Source: Pocillopora verrucosa | Lineage: Eukaryota; Cnidaria; Anthozoa; Scleractinia; Pocilloporidae | Assembly (NCBI RefSeq): GCF_036669915.1 | Contig: NC_089324.1 | Location: 3,499,244-3,563,243 of the forward strand | DNA: 64,000 bases | Direction of reading: 5' to 3' | Part shown: positions 8,582-20,833 of the stretch, piece by piece | Numbering within the stretch: position 1 is the first letter of the stretch | How the letters are laid out: every line of letters begins with the position of its first letter | The notes under the pieces: model-generated | What the model saw: the letters and a program-made list of their open reading frames with translations, nothing else | The model's database searches: none | What the model was told of the DNA's origin: nothing | Made by a program: the position numbers and the translations under genes

Positions 8582-11500
8582 TCACAGCGACTCAAATTTA
8601 TCAAATCCATCAACCTCTCCATCTTTGAAAACCAAAATCTTTTCACAGTCTCTAATGGTGTTCAAACGGTGTGCTATAGTAATGACAGTGAAGTCCTTCA
8701 GTTTATCGCGCACTACTTTCCAGATGGTTTGTTCCGTTTCTGGATCCACATGGGCAGTAGGTTCGTCTAATATGACGATCCTGCTTTTCTGCAGCAACAC
8801 ACGAGCCAAGCAAATCAACTGCCGCTCCCCAACACTGACATTTGCTCCATCTTCCATCAACTCGTGCTCCAACTGTCCTTTCAAATTTTCTACAAAATCT
8901 TTCAGCTGCACATCCTCTAGAGCTTGCAAAAGATCAGCGTCTTGATAATGCTCCAACACATCCAGATTACTTCTCAACGATCCACTGAAAAGGACAGGAT
9001 TTTGGCCAAGAACAGAGATGCATCGCCGGGCCTCTTGGATGTTCATCTCGTTTATTGGGACATTATCAATCATGATTTCTCCATCAGCATCAGGCATGCG
9101 CAAAAGAGCTGCTACAAACGATGACTTTCCTGCACCTGTGCGGCCAGCAACGCCGATTTTTTCTCCCCCTTTGATGCTTAAATTTATATTCTTTAGCACT
9201 TGAGGTCCCCCTGGATAGTAAATCAATGATACATCTCTAAATGTGATACTCCCTTCATTTGGCCAGTCTTCCCGGGGGAGTCGCTTCACTTCGTATCCAG
9301 GCTCAGAGTCAAGCCTGGTGTAGGTGATGATTCTTTCAACTGAGGTCATATAATTCTCCACATCAGAGGTTGTTCTGACACAGTATTGAAGCCAGGTCAG
9401 CGACTGAATGGCGTAAACAAAGGAAAGCCCAGCAAAAGCTATAAAGGAAACATTAACCCTTTAACTCCCAAGATCTCATTAGTAATTCTCCTTACTGTCT
9501 GCCATACAATTCTTGTAATGTTGGTTCAGAGAATTTGGTATCGGATCAACTAATAATTCCTTAATTGATATTTGTCTCTATTCTCATCACTTATCTGCTT
9601 GATATTGTATTGATCTTGTATAGAGAAATTCTTTCTTGATCACTGGGCGTTAAAAGGTTAAGAAAGTAAAGAAAAAGAAGTAAAGAAGCATTTAAAGTTG
9701 AAAATATGAAATAATTGATCCCAGGGAAAACATAATTCAAGTTGATTAATCGAGAACTACGTGTAGAAAGCAATAATATTTGTTTAGCTTACCGGCATTT
9801 TGAGCTGTTAACGCGCCTGCTACAGTGGCTGCACCAACCAAACAGGTAGCCATAAGATCAAGGCGTACACCGAGCCATCTGCCGCTCGCCTTCACCAAAA
9901 TATATGACTGGTTATGAATATCTTGATATCTGCGGAGGACAATACGAATATTTCACTCAGTTCTGATCAGCTGCAGGCCTGAGTCAATTTGGAACGTGAT
10001 TCGGGTAATCAAACTTTAGATCGAAGTGGTGTTCCCAGTGGTACTTGGCTTTCAAATACATATTCAGAAAACAGAAATGAGAAAGGAAGACGTCCAAGTA
10101 AATGGGTAAATGGGATAATAATAATTAATTAATAATTAATTAATTATAATAATAAATGGGATAAATTTAAAGCCAGGGTAAATGGAAGAGAAGAAATAGC
10201 CTGCTTTCAAGCTTTTGTTTTACACTGGGTACAAAGCAAGCCACGAGGGATTTAGGAAAAAACATCACGCATCCTGTTCTGAAGACGTTAGCTCTATCCT
10301 TCTTTCTTATATCAAGGCTTGCTCGCAAAGAGGACCGAGCAAAAAGCTGAATGTTCGGCAAGGACTCCAATAAAGAAAATTTTAATCTCCCTTTTTCCTT
10401 TAACTTTCCTTAACACAAAGGCGTCCTCTTGCATTTAAATCTAATTTTTAACTAGCACTCTCTTCACTGACCCTCCTACAAGCAACATTGCCTACAACAA
10501 AACCCAGTCACCAAATACCTGTAAAATGTATCAATAAAATCACTCTGTCTTCCTCTTGTCCGAATTGTGCTCAGTCCTCTCACTGTCTCTGAGAAATGAG
10601 AAAAGACTGGACTGCGGCATATTGACTCCAAACGTTTCAGTTCTCTGGCACTCTTCATGTAATACTTCGAAATGTACACGAATAACACGGTCAGCGGAAT
10701 AGCAACTAACAGAAGCCAGGGATTTGACGCAATTGGTATGAGTACAGCAGCACACATCAGCAAGAGAATTTCCACCGCCAACAGAAATGTTTTGGGTAAC
10801 AGTTCGTCCGCACAGCCTATGTCATTAGAAAAGCGATTTAGGATTCTTCCGGCGGGATTTGAATCAAAGAACAGAACCGGAGCTTGTAAAATTGCCACAA
10901 CCATTTTGTCGTGAAGACGATCAGCGCATCTCAGACACACCATAAGGAATCCGTATGCTCGAACGACAGCAAATATAAAGCATGCAGCCACCAGCATTCC
11001 ATAGATAGCCAGATTTGTCTCATCTCTCTGCTCATCTGGGGTTTGCTTTATGAGAAAAGGAAGCCACAGATCAGGAGCAGCTATCACAACTAAAATAGAT
11101 GCAAAACAGAAGGATGTTAGAGGATGAGTTACCTTTAACAGATGGAACCCAAGCCATTGCGATCACCATGAGGTAACAAACACGTAATAACAAAGTTTTT
11201 GGTAGTTGATCAATATCATCACGACTTACCTTGCGTGATAATACAGAAACAGAGCACTACAATAATAACTAAGGGATGTAGTCCACTTCTTAAGTAGTCC
11301 CAGTAGAGCTTGAATGTCACCACTCCAACTGCACGATCTTCTTTGGACATTTGGAGACACTTTCCTTCATTGAAAAGAGGTGCTCTTCTTCCACGCTTTC
11401 CAGTATTTACCGAACTTGAATCACTATCCCAGCCAAGGCTCTCGTTCAAGTCACTATTGTCATTTAGGGATGTTTTATGGAGCGGGTTGATGGTTGAACT

Positions 11501-14408
11501 AATAATGCCTTTTTCTTGCAGCTCATTGAAACGTCCCTTTCCCAGCAAGCGCCCTTTGTATATCACAATCACTTCATCGGCATCTTTCATGTGTTGTTCA
11601 TGATGAGAAGTCAATAAACGGGTTTTGTCCCTTAGCAGCTCTTTGATGCATTTGTCAAAAATATGTTGTCCTACTTTCGAGTCAACAGCACTCAGCGGAT
11701 CATCTAATAGATAAAGATCTCCGTCAGCGTAAACTGCACGAGCTAAACTCACTCTCGCCTGCTGCCCTCCACTCAGTACCTCGCCACGTTCTCCTACAAC
11801 TGTTAGGTCACCGTCAGGAAAGTGCTGAATGTCTTTCCTGAGAGCGCAGGCCTCGAGTACGCAGGCGTACTTGGTTTCTACGTATGGCTGGCCAAATAAA
11901 ATGTTTTCTCGTATAGTTCCAGAAAAAATCCATGCGGTCTGTGGCAAATAGACGATCTTTGCTCGATTGGTTATCGTTCCACTTGTTTCTGAGATTTCTC
12001 CGGCGATCACTGACAGAAGAGTGGACTTTCCACTACCCACTGGCCCGGTGATAACTGTTAAACTTTTTGACGGTGTGATGAACTCGATGTCCTGGAGAAT
12101 GAATTTATGTTCACGATCAGTTCCTTTGTATGTTAAGTCTGATACTAAAAGTGGTGATGGCCTTTCCATATCTTTTAATTCGACAGCAGAGAAATCAAGG
12201 TCCGTATTCTCTTTTCGTTTGACAGAGTTAATCTCGGGGTCATATCTGTCCTCTTCATGTTCATCTTCGGAATTTCCAGGCAGTTGGTCTAAAAGAAGAA
12301 AGTCTTCGATTCTGCCTAAAGAAACATAGGCATCGTTTGCTAAGAGGAAACCAATAGCCATCTCATTGCAAGTACTTCGCCTGAGAATACCGACATAAGA
12401 AAGGAGCACAAAAACATTCACAGGTGTGATGGTCTGACCAGTCAGCATCATAGTGAGGACTGATACCAAGGTTGCCATAGCCTGTACACTGAACAGCAAG
12501 CCATCAACAGTTGACTGAAGAGCATTCTTCAGATGAATGGCGCTAATCTCACGCCTAAAAATAATAATTATATAATGGTTAGTCCAAGTTAGTAGGAGCT
12601 TAAAGTTTATGTCTGGGCTTTGGGACCCCTTAGTACCCGGTACAAATTTTGATGCACACTGTAACATATAAGGCGCAGAGATCAAAATTTTCGTAGGACG
12701 CCTTAAAAAAAATGAAGCCCATTTCCAAAAGAAAATGTAGAAGGCTTATATGTCAATACCTTGTTACTCTAATTCAGTCACCACGTAAATAAGCTGAAAA
12801 TCTCGATAGTACAACCACTAACTTAGTTTAAGAGATTCAACGAAGGAAAGGCTTTTTTTTTCTTTCAGTGCTCTGCCCTTACTTTCGTATGTCGCGAATT
12901 TTTTCTTGGAATTTATCCTCCCACGCATGCGTTTTTATGGCACGTATCCCTGCAACCACCTGACTCATCAGCGAAATGCGTCGATCGGACACAGCCGCTG
13001 TACGCAGACGCACTGCAGCGCTGGCATAGGATAACTCAGCGAAATATGGAACAAGTAAGAGGAGGAAAATGGCTGCCACGATGGCTTGCCAGCCAATCAT
13101 GAAACCAAGAAGAGGCACTACCACCACAATTTCGAGGACGTTGAACGGTAATCCAAAAAAATGTGGGAAAGTTTGATTCTCCATTCTTTTAACATCATTA
13201 GATATCAGGTCTAGGACGTGCCCTGTCGTAAATTTCTGAAGTGTTTCTTTGTTTAGAAGAAGGCTCTGCAAGAAAAGAAAGAAACCCAACATTTTAATAA
13301 ACTGAAAATGACTCTGGCAAGCTAAGCTAGTGGTTTTGGCGAAAATGAGGTCACTTAGTTTCCTTCACCTAGTATCAATGAATTTTGGAATACCCCGCGT
13401 TTATAAAAATTTTATGTTTTTCACATCAACGCACTGAAGCTCAGTTTATATTGTCGAATATTAGGTTTTTTCTTTCGAAATATGGTATTTTGAATACATT
13501 TGTGCTACTTCCAATTGACCCAAAATGTCACTGACAACAGGGAAAAGTCTATGATATAAATTACTGTTGGACAGGAGAAAAAGCTGATAAAGCGTACCAC
13601 ATCTTTCCCTCTTTATTATCTGTGATCAAACAATCACCACAGCTACATGCCAACTCTGCTAAATTTTAATAACAACAGAGATAACTCTCTCCCTTCTTTG
13701 CTCTAGAATTTCTTCAAGCTCTGGATTTGCCTTTTTCATCTAAGCCTCTTAATCTAGTGTATGCTAGTAAATACTCTGTTGGTAAGTGTGTGTGATACGA
13801 GTGACTAACCTAAGTTGTCATAGTGAAAACGAAATTGAACAGAATGTTTGCCGGAGTGTACTTACCGTACGGTACACCAAACCTCTTAAGGCACTGCTAA
13901 TTCGGATCCCAAACAGCTCAGACCTGTAACCTTTATGATGTAAACCGAAAGTTCCAACCAAAGAAATGAAACATAAACCCAATGCGCAGATATAGTAAAG
14001 AGGATTTTTTTCTGTTTCAGGTGACATTAAACTGGAAACAAGATATCCAAGAAACAATGGATAAAGTAGAAGATAAGTTGAACATAAGCCTTGCCCGAAC
14101 ACAATAACCAAGAGATCGTCAACGGAGAGCATCTTGAATAAGCATTTCCAAAGCTTAGGTCTTTTTCCATTTTTCTTGCTTTTATCTCTCTCCTCGTTCC
14201 AAATTGCCTGAAGTTTGTTGGTCAAGAAGAAGGCCGAGTCATCCTTCGTCAAGGGTAAAAAGTCCTCCTGATATAAAGGTCGTTGAGCACCTGTCTTGAA
14301 GATACTGTTCATCCATTGATAGAGAAGAGCGGACAGATAGCCGGCTTCTTGGGATTTTTCTTCATTTTCGACTCTGGAGTTTTTCCTGTATCCACTTCTC
14401 TGTGTCAT
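8582..14408 (-). CDS. ABCC4: MRP4-like ABC transporter (ABCC)
   Basis: Six coding exons on the minus strand: 14408-13866, 13265-12883, 12554-11230, 11089-10519, 9929-9793 and 9438-8582. Together they make 3816 nt, or 1271 residues plus TGA. The ATG at 14408 has an in-frame TAG three codons upstream. The order is TMD1-NBD1-TMD2-NBD2 without the extra N-terminal TMD0, as in ABCC4. NBD1 has Walker A GPVGSGKST (479-487), LSGGQ (569-573) and Walker B ending DDP, with Asp where the catalytic Glu would be, as is typical of degenerate site 1 in ABCC proteins. NBD2 has GRTGAGKSS (1085-1093), VSVGERQ (1187-1193), ILDEPTAHVD with E1212, and an H-loop His near 1243. By family, it is a plasma-membrane exporter of organic anions and cyclic nucleotides. 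It ends soon after the NBD2 H-loop region and lacks the long tail and PDZ ligand of vertebrate ABCC4. Assignment to ABCC is firm; ABCC4 rather than another short MRP is likely. Confidence 0.87.
9457..9657 (-). mobile_element. TTAA MITE family III next to a splice acceptor
   Basis: It lies in the last ABCC4 intron, flanked by TTAA at 9453-9456 and 9658-9661. On the gene strand the element ends only 16 bases before the acceptor AG (9440-9439). Confidence 0.75.
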
Positions 14409-16736
14409 TGGGATCTAATCACCACAAAATCCAACCACCTAAAAGATAGGAGTGTCTAACGTCACTTCCGGTTTGCGACATCATCTTTATATATCGAACA
14501 TGCATCTTTACATCGCACATTGTGTGATGAATCACACATGTTTCAGCAAAACGGAAAGTTCTTTCGTTTTAAATGTCTTTCAGGCCCAGATCAGACGTCG
14601 TGCTACTGCGGTGTCGAAGTTGATTCAGAAATGAAGTTCAAGAAAAGCACGGCGTCTGTTTTAACCTCATCGGCAAGCTCTGCCGTGTTACACGACTCTG
14701 GCGCGACAGCGATTCAAACGTCCTGCCTTGTAAAACCACGCCGTGAAGAGAAAAACGCTTACTCAATATTTGTCACGCAATATACGGCTTCGTCTAACTG
14801 CGTTGGCCTTTAGTTTCAATTTTCAGCAATCGTCAAGAGTGACTTTTGACCAAAAGATAATCTGCGGCAGGTATAGTAAAGCACCCAGTGATTCTGTGTG
14901 ATAATTGAGTTGAAAATCCGCCTGGCTTAATTACAATTGGCCATTTTTTGTCCCCGTTGCACGTAACAACGTTATCTGTTCCAAATATTTTTATTATCTC
15001 TCCCTTGAAAGCTTATTTCGATTACATTACAAAGCCATTTGTTACAGTAAATAAAATTTTCTTTATAGGACCTCATTGCTGTCCTTATTCTGTTAGAAAA
15101 ATTGTCGCTGCCTAAATTTAAATAACGCTACCTGAGTAAGAATTTAGAGACCCACAGTACAGTACTAAGTTTACGCAACGTTACACTTGGGGATGTAAGC
15201 GTCTTGTGGGCTGTTTTGACTTTTTGTAAAATGAGTAGGATAAAGGTTAGATAAGAATCTAGCACCAAACAAAGTATGTCACTGTAAGGACAACGTTCAC
15301 AGTGAGAGCAATTCGATGAAGCCGTATCTTGCGTGACAAATTCTGAGTAACTACGGGCGCTTAATTTGCATAAATGTATGACGTCAGCTGCAAACCAGCA
15401 ATTGCATAAAGTCATAATTTATGCATCGTGTTTTATTCGGCATTTTACATGCCTCTGCCATGGCTAATAAAATTCATAAGTTATGTTTATATATTTTAGC
15501 GGTATTTCGTTCTTACGGGAAATTACGGGTTGCGTTTTCAGTACGACAATTTTGGCTAGATAAAGTTGGAAAAGTCCGGAAATTCAGTGAAAACAGTTCG
15601 TCTTGAGTTTTGCGAGTTAAGAATACACGCTGTTTTCATCAGAGAAAACAAGCGATTGTTATCTAGACTATATGACCGGAAATTCACGCCAAGTTATAAT
15701 ACCACGTTACATACCTATAACTTGTCCTGGTAAATGCCGCAACCGATCGCATCGCGCGTAGTGACAGACGCCTGCCATGTTACTTACCAGACGCTCTTGT
15801 CGTGGCTCAGTTTGCCTCGTGGTTTATTAAAGTTCGGAAAATGGCTGACGACTTCAATAATGCTTCCCGTTTTTACCGATTTACCATCCCTACGCATCGG
15901 TGAGGACCACACTTATTTCATGACACTGGCGTACAGAACCGGTTCAGCCAATACAGCCAATTAATCGCCACTGCATTTTATGCCGCATGTTTCTCCCGTG
16001 CCAAGTTCCGAGGCGCGCACAGGTGAAAGCAGCTCAACATTAATCGGTGACCAGATTGGTCCGAAAATCAGCACAAGAGAGGTCATCAAGAACGCTTCGT
16101 CTCCCACAATTTTTGAAATGTGCGCGCTTTTGTAATTTGAATTGTCTGAGTCAGCGGGTTAAATTTTGGGTCAAATTTTCTGGTGAAAACAGATGCAAAT
16201 ATTGGTCTGTAAACAAACGCCTATAAAGAATGTTCAGCCAGTTAATCGGCCTAGTGAAAAACGCAATCACGAAAACAAATCCCGAATTTTGAACGACTCC
16301 GGCTCGTCTGAATTAGAGTCCTGCCTCTACCGTGCCAAGGTCGAAGCTAATTCCAATAAGTCCGGTTTGGCAAAAGCACTTGGTCTGAACTGGGCCTCAG
16401 TTTTACTGAACATCTTTAGTTTTATAGATGTCTTCAGCTTCATCAGACATATTGAACTGTATCCTCGAAATACGCGCATTTTATATTTGTCCAAAAAGGG
16501 CCTCCATATTGATCAGTGCCGCGTAAAGATATAGTTTACCTACCTACATTTTAACTTGAGGACAGACAACAAGCAATTGCAGCTGAACAAATTGCGTCGA
16601 AACGATTGTGCATGATAGATGTTCAGGCCAGCAAGATTTGTATCATAATTAGGTCACCCTTAGCCTCACTCCTGTTCAAAGGCTTGGCAACCAAGCACAC
16701 GACTGCAAAATGGACTATTGTGCATTAATTAATTTA
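14409..16736. other. ABCC4 upstream spacer
   Basis: No gene is recognised. An inverted pair of about 50 bp (14757-14805 on plus, 15300-15356 on minus) shares TTTGTCACGCAA and ACGGCTTC words, so it may be the ends of a small element. The plus-strand ORFs at 14520-14813, 15734-15964 and 16193-16534 show no domain. The ABCC4 promoter should lie in the first few hundred bases, but no clear core motif is visible. Confidence 0.4.
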
Positions 16737-18530
16737 TTAATCACGCACTACTTTCCAGATGGTTTGTTCCATGTCTAGATCTACATGCGCAGTGCGTTCG
16801 TCTGATATGACGATTTTACTTTTCTGCAACAACACACGACCTAACTCGAGTTGGTTTCTTTATTTCCACTTGCTCTAGGTTGGTATCTGGAACAACCTCA
16901 GAAAATAAATTATGAAATATAGGGTTAAAACAGCTTGCGTCAGACCAAATGGTCAGCAACTGCATGACAGTTTTAAGTGAGTGAAAATGAAGTGTATATA
17001 TTTTTTCCACTGCCGGTTGTTTTCAGTTTGCGTGTATAGTTCAAACGTTTGATTGCTTGTGTGGCGCCAAGCAATATAAGCTATAAAAACAGATCTGATG
17101 AAGAGAAACTGAAAATTCGATATTCATGCCCCATTCGCGCTCTTTTAATTACTAAGCGAAATCGCGCACTTGAACTTTACTGTAATTATGATAATTATGT
17201 AATTATGATAATAATAATTCATAATGATCAAACCCCAGTACGTAAAGCAAACAGGGATAAAAATAGCCATTATTAGCGTTTTCAATCCACATCAGCATAG
17301 TCTGATGGGGACAATTCGCAGAAAACCTTTTTTGACGCGAAGTTGTAGGACACAACGCTTTAATCCAGATCAACTCGTGATTGTGTACAACATTCAGATT
17401 ACAAACATGTCCACCCTTCCACCATGTGTTGTCTCAAATTGATTTACGCACAGGCGCCCAAGCTCCAGCTGTGAGATGATCATCTTGCGAAATAAAAGTG
17501 ATGGCGAAATTATAAGAGTTTGTGTGGGAATATTTACGACCGCTCTTATGAATAAAAAAGAGAAGCTTCTCTTATGTAAATTTAGAAATAGTAACTCGCT
17601 AAAATGGGCTCTATTCAACATAGTAAGCGGTCAGATAGCAAGTGATAAACTGTGGAAGTAAGGTGAGGTATTTTTATTGAGAATTTGACATTTTTTTAAT
17701 TCTTAAGAGCGGTCTTGAATATTCCCATATAGACTCATAATTTCGCCATGACTCCTATTTCGCAAGATGATCATCCCACAGCTGGAGCTTGGGCCGCCTG
17801 TGATCTACGCCTACGGTAAAAACTGAACAAAGAAAACCTACATTGACAACACATCGGGGTAAAAGGAAATTGCAAACCTCACACTTACACATTCTGTGCG
17901 ATAAACGTGAGAAAAGTAACAAAAACTGTAACAAACAAACATAGAAATCGCAGTCCCCGACACGAAACTACTTCTTAGACAAAAACCATGTACTATTGAG
18001 CCACGTGACCTAATCAATATCAGTTCGTTCATTCGGCCGCTTGTCGGCCCCAACATAGTTAATTATCTATTCTACTAACTTTGATCCAGCAACGTCTCTA
18101 GAAAAGTAAATAGAACAGTGTGCATCTACTAAAAATTAAATGAAGAGTCTACCGAGGAAATAACAATTCCTTGCTAACATTTTCTTTTTTTCTGCGATGT
18201 TCATAGTCCTGTTACCCAGATTTTGAAACTAGAGCTATTTAATAAGAAGAATCTAATACCTCTCCATCTTTGAAAACCAAAATTATTTCACAGTCTCTAA
18301 CGATACATCTCTGAATGTGATACTTTCATCGTCTGACCAGTTTTCCGGGGGAAGTACGTCATTCCACTTTGTATCCAGGCTCAGAGTCAAGCTTAGTGTG
18401 GGTGATAACTCTTTCAACTGACTTCATGTATTTCTCCACATCAGACAGCGACACTTTTCTGACGGAGTACTGAAGTATGGTCGCAGACTGAATGACATAA
18501 ACAAGTGACAGTCGAGCAAAAACTGAAAAG
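16737..18530 (-). pseudogene. Rearranged ABCC remnant
   Basis: Two blocks match ABCC4 exon 6 on the same strand. Block 16737-16845 resembles 8704-8812 (the NBD2 Walker B region). Block 18259-18527 consists of a piece like 8612-8655 (NBD2 C-terminus) fused at about 18300 to a piece like 9227-9440 (start of exon 6, with its acceptor). About 570 bases present in ABCC4 are missing at the junction. In the second block the frame starts well (VEKYMKSVERV, then LDSEPGYKVE) but hits TGA after a small indel. It has two extra residues before DVEKYM relative to ABCC4, so it derives from a diverged paralogue, not a fresh copy. Sequence at 17010-17160 also weakly echoes the ABCC4 3' flank (7670-7830). Confidence 0.75.
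17443..17816. repeat. Foldback element with ~100-bp inverted arms
   Basis: The left arm (GCCCAAGCTCCAGCTGTGAG, GATGATCATCTTGCG) and right arm (CGCAAGATGATCATCCCACA, GCTGGAGCTTGGG) are inverted copies, at about 17454-17545 and 17700-17797. The small plus-strand ORF inside is not supported as a gene. It sits within the decayed ABCC region. Confidence 0.8.
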
Positions 18531-18540
18531 AAAACATTTG

Positions 18541-20833
18541 AAACAATATTTCCTATTGATTAGGAAGATGCTGAAGACCAGAAGTACAAAAACCGCCAAA
18601 GATATAACTTTTAATCATTATGGAAGGTTGCTGTTTTAGAATTGTGATCGGTTATCAGCTGATTTACTTTGCACTTTCAAGGCAGCTTACTCGTCGTTCC
18701 TGTGTTATTGGACGAGTCCTTTGCATGCAATGTTGGATGCACTGACTTGACATCCATAAGCTGAATGGAAATCAAACCCGTTTATTTGAGCACAGTCAAA
18801 GCAGTTGGGCTGAAATTACAAAAACATTGATGCGGAAGTAAACTGAATTCGTTGTCGGTTGTTGTACGGATCTAGAAAGAGTGTTTTAGAGTTGAAGGAT
18901 TTTAAAGTATCAAGTCTCGTGAGCCTAGTGTCTCATAAGCGCGAACGAAGGCGGGACGAAGGCTTCGTCGTGGTGGTGCTAGTCTCTCGCGACACTGTGA
19001 CCGTGCATCTTTCTAATTTTAGTCCATACATTGAAAAATAAATATTGCCTCCGAATCTCTTCCTGTCAAACGGTTTTACTGAAAGATGAATTTTCACAAG
19101 AATTTGAATATTTTTTACAGAAAAACAGCCCAAGGGGTACTGCTAAGATTTTCCGGTGGGGTGGAGGAGAGAGATCGCAGTTTATAGAGTTTCTGCGCAC
19201 CCTCCATGGATTTTTTTACATCGCTGCTCTAAATGACTCTCCCCTCTATCCCCTCTGTCTCCCGCCCCCCTCCCCCCTCCCCCCCATGGTCCTACCACCT
19301 ATGAGGAAAATAAGCTTTCAAAGGGCTCTCAAACTTCATTTTAATGTCGTGGCTCTTCTTTCAAATCTTTATTGTTGTTGCCACTTTCTCTTTAACGTAT
19401 GCAGTTAGACAGCATTTCATTATGGTATTAGTGCAAGTTTTGATCAAAGGATTTGACTTACTTAGTGGCAGTATTTCCCTAATCGAACTCGTGATCAAAA
19501 GTATTTTGCGGAACCAGTTCTTTGTCTGACTAAACTATTGCACTAATAAAACTAATTACAAAAAATTGAATCGATGATTGTACCATATACAAAGCCTTAA
19601 TACCTTGCGCTCTCAGGAAGTTAACAAAAATAACAGGAATAGGATGTCAGCGTTGTGTTTGATAAGCCTTTTGTGATCGTCTCAAAAGAAAACAGTTAAT
19701 CTTTTCAAATTAAATGACACGAGTCGGGTTTAGCACGAAATATGATGCTGGTTAAAATCGAATTTAACCGCAATTAACCTCATACGTGATCCTTTTCTGA
19801 GGAAATAAAAACATTTTGAAATAAATCTTAGAATATGTAGTGAGATAAAATTCAAGTACTGAAGCCTTATGGTATCCTCAATATGAACATATCCACCGTC
19901 ATGATATGTTTTGTTCTTCCCTCCCCTTTCATAGAACTTCGCTCACGCTGGAGAAGATTGCCCTCAGACAGCGAAGTAAGTCAGCTGGGTTAGACCATAT
20001 TTCAAAGGATACCGATATCATTTAGTCTTTCCTGAATAAGTCAAAATTCCGATAAACTATCTGCAGGAAATCTATTTTCGGTAAAAGTCAGTTTCTTCTG
20101 GAAATTTCTAACGAGTTCCTTTCCTCAAATTTTCGCTTGTAATGAGTGTAAGTGGTGCTTGACTTTTTTCAGCAACGACGAACAGCAAAAACAAACTTAC
20201 GTATTGTTCTTGGTTTCCCTAAAATCCTTCATTCAACCAAGCAGAAAAATTACAGTTGCCATTTCCCAATCATTGCAAATATTATAGTTGGGCGTGAAAC
20301 CTGCTTACAGTCGACAGCAGTAATATCATTTTTAGCCGTTTCCTGTAAATGTCTAATCCTATCTTCTTCTAAAACGTGCAATTATGTAGCCACTAAAACT
20401 AAACTCATAGATAAACAACCTCGTGCTCGTTCAAGATGAGTGATCAACTTTGTTCACATCAGTTCGAGATTGACAGCACAGTAAGTGGAATTAGGAAAAA
20501 AAAAATAAGTTAGTCAGTCTGAGAGAACGGTTAATTCCTCGAAGCTATTACATCCATGTTTTCTAACATATGCAATTCGTTTTATCATTTGCGGTATGAG
20601 TTAATTGTGGGCCTTTATTGAGTACTCAAGGTATTTCGCAAGTTCTACGTGAGGACGCGCATGAGTGGGTTTTACGTCAATGACAGGATTACCTGACACT
20701 TCCGACAACGGTTCACTTCAGAATTTGTTTATGATCACGTAACGTCAATGCGAACAAATTTTGGCCATAAAATTTTTCCAAGAAGGAAAGAACACAAGGA
20801 CAATACAGTTCTGTTAACTATTAGCCTCAAGTC
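18541..20833. other. Spacer, low complexity in part; no gene seen
   Basis: It includes a C-rich tract at 19253-19287. The ORFs here (18859-19041, 19031-19408, 20152-20439) have no recognisable domain or homology to neighbours. Confidence 0.45.

Noticed and set aside
11310..12329. Plus ORFs opposite ABCC4 exon 3
   Set aside because: They are shadow frames of the transporter exon.
16193..16534. 113-residue plus ORF as a gene
   Set aside because: No domain, no splice context, no repeat of its content elsewhere; coding support is lacking.
19253..19287. C-rich tract as a regulatory site
   Set aside because: Simple polypyrimidine sequence; nothing links it to a gene start.
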